NCBI GenBank assembly: GCA_964581905.1
Contig: CAZOQJ010000050.1
Span: forward strand, 1-15,500
Length of the DNA: 15,500 nt
Direction: 5' to 3'
Source of the DNA: CAZBWE01 sp964581905
GTDB lineage: Bacteria > Planctomycetota > Phycisphaerae > Sedimentisphaerales > Anaerobacaceae
Shown: positions 1 through 6,571 of the stretch, in pieces
How positions within the stretch are numbered: position 1 is the stretch's first letter
Layout of the letters: every line of letters starts with the position of its first letter
Program-made: the position numbers and the translations under genes
The notes under the pieces: model-generated
Databases searched by the model: none
Told to the model about the DNA's origin: nothing
What the model saw: the letters and a program-made list of their open reading frames with translations, nothing else

Positions 1-1274
1 CAATGGCTTTGATACTCGCGATGAGCCGAAATGTTGTGCCCGCCTGCAACAGCTTGAAAGCCGGTGCCTGGGACAGGAAAAAATATATGGGCAACCAGCT
101 AAATAACAAGGTCCTTGGATTGATAGGATTAGGCAGAATCGGTATGGCCGTGGCAAAAATGGCAAGAGGGTTCAATATGAAAATAGTCGGCTATGACCCG
201 CTTGCTGCGCCCCCCGATGCGGAAAAAATCGGCGTCGAAATAAGCGACAGCTTAGAGAAAACTTTCCAACAAGCCGATTACATCAGTGTCCATGTACCGA
301 GAAATGAGCAGACACTGAATATGATTGGTGCTGAACAAATTAAGATGATGAAACCCACTGTTCGGCTTATTAACTGCGCACGGGGCGGGATTATCAACGA
401 AGACGCCCTTTACGACGCACTTGTGGAAAATCGGATTGCAGGAGCTGCGCTTGACGTTTTTCCCAAAGAGCCGCCTGAGAACACCCGCTTCAAAGAACTT
501 GAAAATTGCCTTGTTACACCACATTTAGGAGCCAGTACAGAAGAAGCCCAAATTGAAGTTGCTGTCGAAGCGGCCCAAATACTTGTAGACGCTCTTAAAG
601 GAGGCCCGGTCAGAAATGCTCTCAACGCACCATCTACTACCGGAGCAGTGCCGCCAATCATAGAGCAATATGCCAAACTTGCACAGCGAATAGGAACTCT
701 TGTCAGCACTACTATACAAGGTCATATCAAGGATGTTGATGTACAGTATCGAGGCTCGATTGCTGAACTGGCTGTCGAGCCGATTACTCTCGCCTTTGCG
801 ATTGGCCTGTTACAAAGGCATTTTGATATGCCACTGAATATGGTCAATGTTTCCGTTCTGGCCAAGGAACGCGGTATAAGCATCGATGAGACGAAAAATA
901 CAGAGGCCAAAGATGTGGCTGCAAGTTTCAGCGCCAAGGTCGTTACCGATAAGGTTACGCGTACAGTAACCGGCTCGGTTTTCGGCGGGATTTTGCCGCG
1001 TATTATCGAAATCGACGGCTTCAACGTAGAAATGACGCCGCAGGGAACGGTATTGGTTATCTATAACGATGATAAACCCGGTGTCATCGGCGTCGTCGGG
1101 ACAGTCTGCGGTAAACATAACATTAACATCTGCACAATGGGTGTAGGACAAAAACCGGCTGAACAAAAAGCTATACTTGCTGTCAGTCTCGACAAAGAAC
1201 CAGATGCAAACGCACTCGAAGAAATCAGCAAACTTGAGTTCGTAAACGAGATTTACGTCTGCAGGCTGGATTGA
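1..1274 (+). CDS. serA: D-3-phosphoglycerate dehydrogenase, 5'-truncated by window edge
   Basis: Oxidises 3-phosphoglycerate with NAD+, the first step of serine synthesis, in the cytoplasm. About 423 residues are visible. The first in-window ATG (base 3) is internal, because the catalytic N-terminal part lies upstream of the window. The NAD-binding motif GLIGLGRIG comes early, followed by the 2-hydroxyacid dehydrogenase signatures INCARGGIINEDAL and ALDVFPKEPP and the catalytic-His region TPHLGAS. After that comes an intervening (ASB-type) domain and a C-terminal ACT domain beginning near TVLVIYNDDKPGVIG, which is the usual serine-sensing module of long SerA proteins. This architecture points to the roughly 525-residue bacterial type. 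It stops 42 bp before the next gene on the same strand and probably shares a transcript with it. No terminator is visible in the gap. Confidence 0.95.
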   Translation, partial: MALILAMSRNVVPACNSLKAGAWDRKKYMGNQLNNKVLGLIGLGRIGMAVAKMARGFNMKIVGYDPLAAPPDAEKIGVEISDSLEKTFQQADYISVHVPRNEQTLNMIGAEQIKMMKPTVRLINCARGGIINEDALYDALVENRIAGAALDVFPKEPPENTRFKELENCLVTPHLGASTEEAQIEVAVEAAQILVDALKGGPVRNALNAPSTTGAVPPIIEQYAKLAQRIGTLVSTTIQGHIKDVDVQYRGSIAELAVEPITLAFAIGLLQRHFDMPLNMVNVSVLAKERGISIDETKNTEAKDVAASFSAKVVTDKVTRTVTGSVFGGILPRIIEIDGFNVEMTPQGTVLVIYNDDKPGVIGVVGTVCGKHNINICTMGVGQKPAEQKAILAVSLDKEPDANALEEISKLEFVNEIYVCRLD

Positions 1275-1316
1275 TTCCCGATACTCACCAAATGAACATT
1301 AAGCAGGGTCTCCGCC

Positions 1317-2693
1317 ATGGCTGAGAAATTGATAATAAGTATCAGTGGTATGAGAGGTATTGTTGGTGAAAATCTTACCGGCTCTATTGCCACTGACTAC
1401 GGTCGGGCATTCGGTACATTCCTAAAAGAAAGTAACAAAGGTTCGAAAAGGTTATCCGTTTGCCTCGGTCAGGATTCCAGGTCAAGCGGACAGATGCTAA
1501 AATCGGCTGTAACGGAAGGATTATGCAGCGTCGGAATCGGGGTGATTAATTTAGGAGTTGTAACCACACCTGGCGTGGGGATTTGCGTGAGAGAATTAGG
1601 CTGTGATGGCGGAGTGGTCATCACTGCTTCGCATAATCCAGCTCAGTATAATGGGATAAAACTGCTGCTCGGCAATGGTATCGCACCGCCAGTCGATAAA
1701 GCAGAACAAATCAAGAAGCTTTTTTCAGAGAAACATTTCACTCTCGTCGATTCACCGAGTTACGGCCAAGTAACTTCTAATGAGCAGACCGATGGTACTC
1801 ACATCACAAAGGTTTTAGCGATAGCTGACAAAGAGGCAATAGCAGCAAAAGAATTCAAGGTTGTTCTGGACAGCGTTAATGGTGCGGGAGGACGGGTCAC
1901 AAAAAAGCTGCTGGCTGAATTTAGCTGTGAAGTTATCGCGATAAATGGCGAACCTACAGGCATCTTCGCTCATATACCTGAACCAACCGCAGAGAATTTA
2001 AAGGGGCTTTGCGAAGTGGTAAAAGCTAAAGAAGCCGATATCGGCTTTGCTCAGGACCCCGACGCCGACAGATTGGCAATTGTCGATGAAAATGGGACAT
2101 ATATCGGAGAAGAATACACGCTGGCACTGGCTGCTAAATATATCTTCAGCAAAAAGAGCGGCAAGGCCGCAACGAACCTCTCAACATCAAGAATGATTGA
2201 TGATATTGCTGCAAAAGCCGATAGTCAGGTTATCCGCACCGCTGTTGGCGAGGCCAATGTTGCCGAAGCAATGATAAAAAACGATTGTATTATCGGAGGT
2301 GAAGGCAATGGCGGTGTGATTGATTTGCGAGTCGGGCCTGTCCGCGACAGTCTCGTTGGAATCGCACTTGTATTGCAATTGATGGCTGAGACGGGAAAAA
2401 CAATAAGCCAGCTGGTCGGCGAAATGGATGGCTACTATACTATTAAGGACAAATTTGCCGTTGATTCATCGCAGGCCCAGCAAATTCTGAACTCAGCAAA
2501 GCAAACATTCTCTGAGGCGAAGGTTAATACCACTGACGGCTGTAGATTCGATTTTGAAGATGGCTGGCTGCACTTGAGAACCAGTAATACCGAGCCCGTT
2601 ATGCGGCTAATAGTCGAGGCAAAAGACTCTAATGCCGCTCAAAAATATATCGAAGCGGTAACGGCAATACGCACTAAAGTATCGGCACACTAA
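1317..2693 (+). CDS. glmM: Phosphoglucosamine mutase / phosphomannomutase family (alpha-D-phosphohexomutase)
   Basis: A 458-residue cytosolic phosphohexomutase. The family moves phosphate between C6 and C1 of a hexose phosphate; in GlmM this is glucosamine-6-P to glucosamine-1-P for peptidoglycan and LPS precursors. All four active-site elements are present: the phosphoserine loop TASHNPAQYNG (Ser105), the Mg-binding loop QDPDADR (Asp247, 249, 251), the sugar loop GGEGNGGVI (327-335) and the phosphate-binding loop RTSNTEPVMR (421-430). The sugar loop is EGNGG rather than the GEQSGH of E. coli GlmM, so substrate (GlcN, Glc or Man phosphate) cannot be fixed from sequence. The ATG start at 1317 is preceded by AGGG eight bases upstream. 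The stop codon overlaps the start of the downstream transporter (TAATG), implying translational coupling. Confidence 0.85.
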   Translation: MAEKLIISISGMRGIVGENLTGSIATDYGRAFGTFLKESNKGSKRLSVCLGQDSRSSGQMLKSAVTEGLCSVGIGVINLGVVTTPGVGICVRELGCDGGVVITASHNPAQYNGIKLLLGNGIAPPVDKAEQIKKLFSEKHFTLVDSPSYGQVTSNEQTDGTHITKVLAIADKEAIAAKEFKVVLDSVNGAGGRVTKKLLAEFSCEVIAINGEPTGIFAHIPEPTAENLKGLCEVVKAKEADIGFAQDPDADRLAIVDENGTYIGEEYTLALAAKYIFSKKSGKAATNLSTSRMIDDIAAKADSQVIRTAVGEANVAEAMIKNDCIIGGEGNGGVIDLRVGPVRDSLVGIALVLQLMAETGKTISQLVGEMDGYYTIKDKFAVDSSQAQQILNSAKQTFSEAKVNTTDGCRFDFEDGWLHLRTSNTEPVMRLIVEAKDSNAAQKYIEAVTAIRTKVSAH

Positions 2694-3589
2694 TGAACAG
2701 CGACAAACTAAAAACATCCAGTAAACAAATAAAATCGATTACATATCTTGGAGCTGGAGTAAATATTCTCCTGGCAGCTATCAAGATAACAATTGGTGTA
2801 TTGAGCAGTTCTTTAGCACTGATAGCTGACGGGATTCACTCTCTCTCGGATTTAGCTACCGATGCGGCGGTGCTGCTTGGCATTCGCCTGGGCTCGAAAG
2901 CACCCGACCAAAACCATCAATACGGCCACGGGCGAGCTGAAACTTTCTCCACAGGGTTGGTTGCGATGGTTTTAATCGTTGTAGGCGCAGCAATGACGTA
3001 CTATGCCACCATAGCCATAGCCAAAGATGAAACTACCACACCCCGGTTTGCAGTTCTTGTAGCAGCAATAATCTCGATAGTTTCCAAAGAATGGCTCTAC
3101 AGAGCAACTCAAAAAGTGGCTATAAAATCTCACAGCAGCGCACTTTATGCCAATGCCTGGCATCATCGCAGCGATGCTTTAAGCTCGGTAGCTGTTGTGA
3201 TAGGATTCGTATTACTGGAACTCGGCTTTGGCCATGGAGACCATGTTGCCGCTATTGCAGTCGGTCTGATGATTATCCTGGTGGGAGTCAGGATAATCGG
3301 TGATTCCCTGCGTGAGTTGACGGAGGGTGCGGTCGATGATGACACAATTGAGCATATAAGGGCTATAATCAACGCCAATTCTTCAATCCGCCAGTGGCAT
3401 CGGCTGCGAACCCGCACGGTCGGCAGAGAAGTCTTTCTGGACCTGCATATCCTCGTTGACCCGGATTTGAACATAGCCGCTGCTCACGAAATAGCCGATA
3501 GTCTGGAAAATGCTCTGCACCAGCAATTAACTCGTCCGGTTAATATAACTATCCACATCGAGCCGGATATACCGGAACTGAGAAAATGA
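2693..3589 (+). CDS. Cation diffusion facilitator (CDF) family metal transporter
   Basis: An inner-membrane divalent metal/proton antiporter of 298 residues, close to the YiiP/FieF size. Hydrophobic segments occur at roughly 18-38, 43-65, 86-108, 118-134, 163-178 and 184-204, giving the six helices of the family. The intramembrane metal site is readable as H49-x3-D53 (HSLSD) in helix 2 and H157-x3-D161 (HHRSD) in helix 5. HD-HD pairing is the arrangement of zinc-selective animal ZnTs; E. coli YiiP has DD-HD. Zinc is therefore a reasonable guess for substrate but not shown. The cytosolic C-terminal dimerisation domain (about 205-293) ends in a His-containing strand (NITIHIEPD). Its ATG overlaps the mutase stop by one base, so expression likely depends on ribosomes finishing that gene. 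Confidence 0.93.
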   Translation: MNSDKLKTSSKQIKSITYLGAGVNILLAAIKITIGVLSSSLALIADGIHSLSDLATDAAVLLGIRLGSKAPDQNHQYGHGRAETFSTGLVAMVLIVVGAAMTYYATIAIAKDETTTPRFAVLVAAIISIVSKEWLYRATQKVAIKSHSSALYANAWHHRSDALSSVAVVIGFVLLELGFGHGDHVAAIAVGLMIILVGVRIIGDSLRELTEGAVDDDTIEHIRAIINANSSIRQWHRLRTRTVGREVFLDLHILVDPDLNIAAAHEIADSLENALHQQLTRPVNITIHIEPDIPELRK

Positions 3590-3785
3590 GTGTGCAGGTA
3601 AGAACATATATAGATAACTTATTTCCTAATCTTTCCAATTCCACCATCTTTAGGAGCCGAGGGTCATGGTCAGTGTTTAAGATGTAGTACACCGCTTATA
3701 CAGTTCATTGCTTGTCGTTGAGCAGAAAGCTCGGAAAACGGGCCTGTAGAAGTGCAGGTTAAAACGTAAAAAAATGAAATTCGTG

Positions 3786-3814
3786 TTGACGAAAGAAGGA
3801 TTATTGTCTACAAT
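3786..3814 (+). promoter_or_regulatory. Sigma70-type promoter of the Rrf2 gene
   Basis: TTGACG at 3786-3791 and TACAAT at 3809-3814 are separated by exactly 17 bp, a near-consensus housekeeping promoter. It lies 32 bp before the Rrf2 ATG. Transcription should begin near 3821, inside the right arm of the inverted repeat described next. Confidence 0.75.
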
Positions 3815-3826
3815 GTATATAGACAA
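3804..3826. promoter_or_regulatory. Putative operator: inverted repeat over the -10 box
   Basis: TTGTCTA (3804-3810) and TAGACAA (3820-3826) are perfect reverse complements separated by 9 bp. The 23-bp dyad covers the -10 hexamer and the expected start point. Its size and place match operators used by dimeric winged-helix repressors. Since the next gene encodes an Rrf2 protein, autoregulation is the natural inference. Confidence 0.6.
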
Positions 3827-3845
3827 GATAGAATAGAGGATTTTA

Positions 3846-4247
3846 ATGAAGCTGACTACAAAAAGTGAATACTCATTGTTGGCGCTTATTTACATGGCCC
3901 GCAATGAGAATAAAGGTTTTATGAAAATAGAAGAGATTCGCTCAAAGTGCGATGTTCCCAAGAAATATATGGAACTTCTTTTTTCGATCCTGCGGCAAAA
4001 CCGCTATGTAAAAACCAGAAGAGGTATTAGTGGCGGCTACAAATTAGCAAAGCCCGCATCCAAAATAAATATTGCGGAAATAATACGATTAATGGATGGT
4101 GCTTTAGCACCTACAGAATCTGTAAGCAAGTACTTTTTCTCATCTACCCCTTTGTCCAAAGAGAAAAAAATCATCAAAATAATGAAGGAGATACGAGACT
4201 ATGTTACAAACAGGCTCGAAGCCTTAAAGCTCTCCGACCTAGTTTAG
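3846..4247 (+). CDS. Rrf2 family transcriptional regulator (no Fe-S cysteines)
   Basis: A 133-residue DNA-binding protein. The N-terminal MKLTTKSEYSLLALIYMA and the winged-helix stretch ending in RRGISGGYKLAKP are diagnostic of the Rrf2 family (IscR, NsrR, RirA, CymR). The family's [Fe-S] members carry three clustered cysteines around residues 90-106. Here that stretch (GALAPTESVSKYFFSSTP) has none, and the only Cys is at about residue 36 in the HTH. It is therefore more like cluster-free members such as CymR, and its signal is unknown. AGAGGA ends five bases before the ATG, a good ribosome site. It has its own promoter and dyad, so it may repress itself. Whether it also controls the acetate genes downstream is not visible. 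Confidence 0.9.
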   Translation: MKLTTKSEYSLLALIYMARNENKGFMKIEEIRSKCDVPKKYMELLFSILRQNRYVKTRRGISGGYKLAKPASKINIAEIIRLMDGALAPTESVSKYFFSSTPLSKEKKIIKIMKEIRDYVTNRLEALKLSDLV

Positions 4248-4298
4248 GGTCTTAATGACTGGTTCGTCTATGTACAGTTAAACTTAGGGAATAAAGCT

Positions 4299-4436
4299 AT
4301 GGAATCACATAGAAGGACGCAAGATACATTGCTTCCATCACAATCAAGGATATTCTTTGACAAAAGTACGAACACCGTGGATACGTGGGCTATTGAAAAG
4401 CCGGCAAATGCCGCTGCGCAAAACTCTCCACGATAG
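4299..4436 (+). other. Possible small ORF in the Rrf2-ArsR gap (45 codons)
   Basis: In the 4248-4511 gap an ATG at 4299 opens a 45-residue frame ending at TAG 4434-4436, with AGGGA about nine bases upstream. It is hydrophilic, with no recognised motif, signal peptide or cysteine. Codon use does not clearly mark it as coding. It could be a real small protein, a decayed fragment or chance. No terminator or strong promoter is seen in the gap. Confidence 0.15.
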
Positions 4437-4517
4437 TCACCAAGACTCTTATGCACAATAAAGATGACCGAGTAAAAGCTTAAATTATCATCGAAAACCG
4501 AATATTGGGGTTTGGTA

Positions 4518-4778
4518 TTGGGAGTGAACTACGAAAAAATCAGCGAAACTTTTAAAGCCCTGGCTCATCCAGCGCGATTGAAAATCGTGGCTGGCCTTCT
4601 CAAGGACGAATGTAATGTCAGCCAGATCCAAAAGGCATTAGGATTACCTCAACCTATGACTTCTCAGCATCTTAGGATATTGAAAAATGCGGGTATCATT
4701 AAAGGCAGAAAAGAAGGGACCAGGAGATATTACAAAGTAGTTGACGAGCAAGTAAGAAAATTTAAGGACTTTTATTAA
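4518..4778 (+). CDS. ArsR-family (winged HTH) transcriptional regulator
   Basis: A short repressor-like protein of 84-88 residues, depending on start. The helix-turn-helix is clear: FKALAHPARLKIVAGL, then VSQIQKALGLPQPMTSQHL (recognition helix) and the wing GRKEGTRRYYKV. The metal-sensing ELCVCDL motif of ArsR/SmtB is replaced by DECNVSQ with one cysteine, so it probably does not sense metal in the classical way. Possible starts are TTG 4512, TTG 4518 and GTG 4524. The second is chosen because GGGG (4507-4510) lies seven bases upstream, but this is uncertain. It stands alone between two gaps; its target is unknown, with the downstream acetate block the nearest candidate. Confidence 0.85.
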   Translation: MGVNYEKISETFKALAHPARLKIVAGLLKDECNVSQIQKALGLPQPMTSQHLRILKNAGIIKGRKEGTRRYYKVVDEQVRKFKDFY

Positions 4779-4962
4779 AGCAGCTTACGACAATTCAACT
4801 CGCTCTAAGCCGAGGAGCGCAATCACCGCATTTACCATAGCTTTGGGGCAATCCACGATCATAAAAATTTTGAAGTGAGTTCAGAACCATAATTGCTTAT
4901 TTAGTCGGTACAAATAAATGAGCCCTCCTTATCAAATCCCAGAGCGCTTATTGCAAAAAGCA

Positions 4963-4991
4963 TTGCAATTGTACACACTGTAGAATAAAAT
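4963..4991 (+). promoter_or_regulatory. Sigma70-type promoter upstream of the decayed gene and acuC
   Basis: TTGCAA (4963-4968), a 17-bp spacer and TAAAAT (4986-4991) form a good promoter pointing right. With the pseudogene dead, its transcript would now mainly serve acuC through a leader of about 275 nt. Confidence 0.55.
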
Positions 4992-5010
4992 ACCTGTTTT
5001 ATGGGTAATT

Positions 5011-5264
5011 GTGTTGGCATGGAAAGGAGTACCGACTGTTATTGATTTTGAAAGCTTTTTCAATCCCAAATCTGCTGCAATTGTTGGTGCATCTCACCAG
5101 AGAAGAAAAGTCAGGTATGAAGGTCTGACAAATAAAAGTGAAAAAGTATTGCCGAATAATAAGCTAACGCCGGCTGTTTTCACAACTACGGCTATAAAGT
5201 CAATACCGAGTTCGACGGTGAGGTCTATAACATTACATACGATTTAATAAAAAAAGAAGAATAG
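5011..5264 (+). pseudogene. Remnant of an acyl-CoA synthetase (ADP-forming)-like gene, possibly ACD-GNAT fusion
   Basis: The frame from 5041 reads IDFESFFNPKSAAIVGAS, the hallmark start of the CoA-binding Rossmann domain of ADP-forming acyl-CoA synthetases and Pat-type acetyltransferases. After about 35 residues (near 5130) the similarity ends and the frame stops at 5247. A strong Shine-Dalgarno (AAAGGAG, 5023-5029) sits before ATT at 5041, where an ATG would be expected. The only in-frame standard start codons are upstream (GTG 5011, TTG 5014) and lack a good ribosome site. A second protein-like stretch lies in another frame (5163-5264), ends ten bases before the acuC ATG and contains GYKVNTEFDG and VYNITYDL. 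This looks like the closing strands of a GNAT domain, but that reading is tentative. Together they suggest an internally deleted, frameshifted gene. It is not a recent copy of the 6572 gene, whose N-terminus differs substantially. Confidence 0.6.
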
Positions 5265-5274
5265 GTCCTTGGCG

Positions 5275-6396
5275 ATGAGAAAAGCAGCTTTTATATATTC
5301 AAAAGAACTGGAAAAATATCGTTATCCGCCGGAACACCCTTTTAATACAATTCGCGCACAAAAAGTACGAGAGATAGTTAATTCGCTTGGCCTTCTGTCG
5401 GGTGACGGCAGAAGTGAAGTACCGCCTATACCTGCTACACGGTTAGAGCTGAAAAAGTTTCACTCAGCCCGTTACCTTCATGCACTAAAAACCGCTTCCG
5501 GTAAACACTGGGGCAGTGAAGCGCTCAGTATGGGGATAGGGACATCGGATTGTCCTGTTTTCAAGGGGATGTATGAGTATTCAGTCCTGGCAGCCGGCGG
5601 AACATTAGTCGGGGCGAAACTCATTTTAGCCAATGAAGCCGATGCGGTTTTTAACCCATCCGGCGGGCTTCATCACGCAGGGCCTGAACGGGCATCCGGC
5701 TTTTGCTATATCAATGATATGGCCCTTGGTTGCCTATTGCTGGCTGAGCAGGAAAAGCGGGTTTTATATCTCGATGTGGACGTCCATCACGGAGACGGCG
5801 TCGCGTACGCATTTTACGACCGCTGCGATGTGATGACCATATCGTTTCATGAAAACCCGAGAGTGCTATTTCCAGGGACAGGATTTACAAATGAAATTGG
5901 TGAGGGCAAGGGAAAGGGCTACTGCGTAAATGTACCGCTTCCGATTGGAACTTACGATGAGGCGTATATGAAGGCATTTGAGACAATAGCTTTGCCATTA
6001 ATCGGCTCATTCAAACCTGATGTATTCGTCCTTCAATCAGGAACCGATGCCCTCGCAGGCGACCCGCTCGCACATTTACATCTGACAAATAATGTTTATG
6101 CCGAAGTCATAAATCATCTTTTAAGTTTTCAAAAGCCCATCCTTATGGTCGGTGGCGGCGGATACAACATTGAAAATACCGTACGGGCCTGGGCGCTTGC
6201 CTGGAGTGTTTTGTGTGGTGCTAATATGGACAGTCCTGCCATCAAGAACGTCTTTTTAGACAGTACAGACCGGCAAGGTGGATTAAGAGACAGAACTCTG
6301 GTAATAACCGACCAACAACAAAATGCGGTGATGCCCACAGTGGAGGCCACAATAGATGCAATTAAACTAAAGGTATTTCCAATCCACGGCCTCTGA
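5275..6396 (+). CDS. acuC: AcuC-type class I histone-deacetylase-family protein
   Basis: A zinc-dependent lysine deacetylase of 373 residues, close to B. subtilis AcuC, which reactivates acetyl-CoA synthetase by removing acetyl-lysine. The catalytic set is complete: the His pair in GGLHHAGPERASGFCYIND (H133, H134), zinc ligands D169 and H171 in LDVDVHHGDG, D258 in QSGTDALAGDPL, and the transition-state Tyr in GGGGYN (Y297). FPGTG and NVPLP are also class I marks. The ATG at 5275 is preferred over the in-frame TTG at 5269, giving MRKAAFIYS. The ribosome site is weak, and the gene may have relied on coupling to the now-decayed frame ending ten bases upstream. Its neighbour on the right is an ADP-forming acyl-CoA synthetase, so an acetate-metabolism enzyme is the likely target. 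Polyamine or other deacetylation cannot be excluded. Confidence 0.92.
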   Translation: MRKAAFIYSKELEKYRYPPEHPFNTIRAQKVREIVNSLGLLSGDGRSEVPPIPATRLELKKFHSARYLHALKTASGKHWGSEALSMGIGTSDCPVFKGMYEYSVLAAGGTLVGAKLILANEADAVFNPSGGLHHAGPERASGFCYINDMALGCLLLAEQEKRVLYLDVDVHHGDGVAYAFYDRCDVMTISFHENPRVLFPGTGFTNEIGEGKGKGYCVNVPLPIGTYDEAYMKAFETIALPLIGSFKPDVFVLQSGTDALAGDPLAHLHLTNNVYAEVINHLLSFQKPILMVGGGGYNIENTVRAWALAWSVLCGANMDSPAIKNVFLDSTDRQGGLRDRTLVITDQQQNAVMPTVEATIDAIKLKVFPIHGL

Positions 6397-6504
6397 TTTT
6401 CTGAAATGTATATACAAAACAAGACCAAATGGACGAAATTTCCGCGTATCCGGCTCACCCATTTCCCAAATTGCATATTGCTTTGCCGTCTTTTGAGTAA
6501 AGTC

Positions 6505-6533
6505 TTGACCATTGATTTATTAAAGATTATCAT
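6505..6533 (+). promoter_or_regulatory. Sigma70-type promoter of the acyl-CoA synthetase gene
   Basis: TTGACC (6505-6510), a 17-bp spacer and TATCAT (6528-6533) lie about 40 bp before the start codon, giving the synthetase a promoter separate from acuC. Confidence 0.65.
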
Positions 6534-6537
6534 CTTT
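6522..6537. promoter_or_regulatory. Inverted repeat over the -10 box of the synthetase promoter
   Basis: AAAGAT (6522-6527) and ATCTTT (6532-6537) are perfect reverse complements with a 4-bp centre that forms part of the -10 hexamer. A repressor dimer bound here would block the promoter. The ArsR-like protein upstream is a candidate ligand, but no shared half-site proves it. A+T-rich dyads of this size can also occur by chance. Confidence 0.4.
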
Positions 6538-6571
6538 TAGATAACACAGGTGTACTTACTACGAGGTTGTT

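Noticed and set aside
3718..3733. GAGC-AGAAA-GCTC hairpin as terminator of the serA-mutase-CDF operon
   Set aside because: Only a four- to five-base stem without a following T-run; too weak to call.
4268..4456. 62-codon leftward frame in the Rrf2-ArsR gap
   Set aside because: No ribosome site, no recognisable motif, and composition not protein-like; probably chance.
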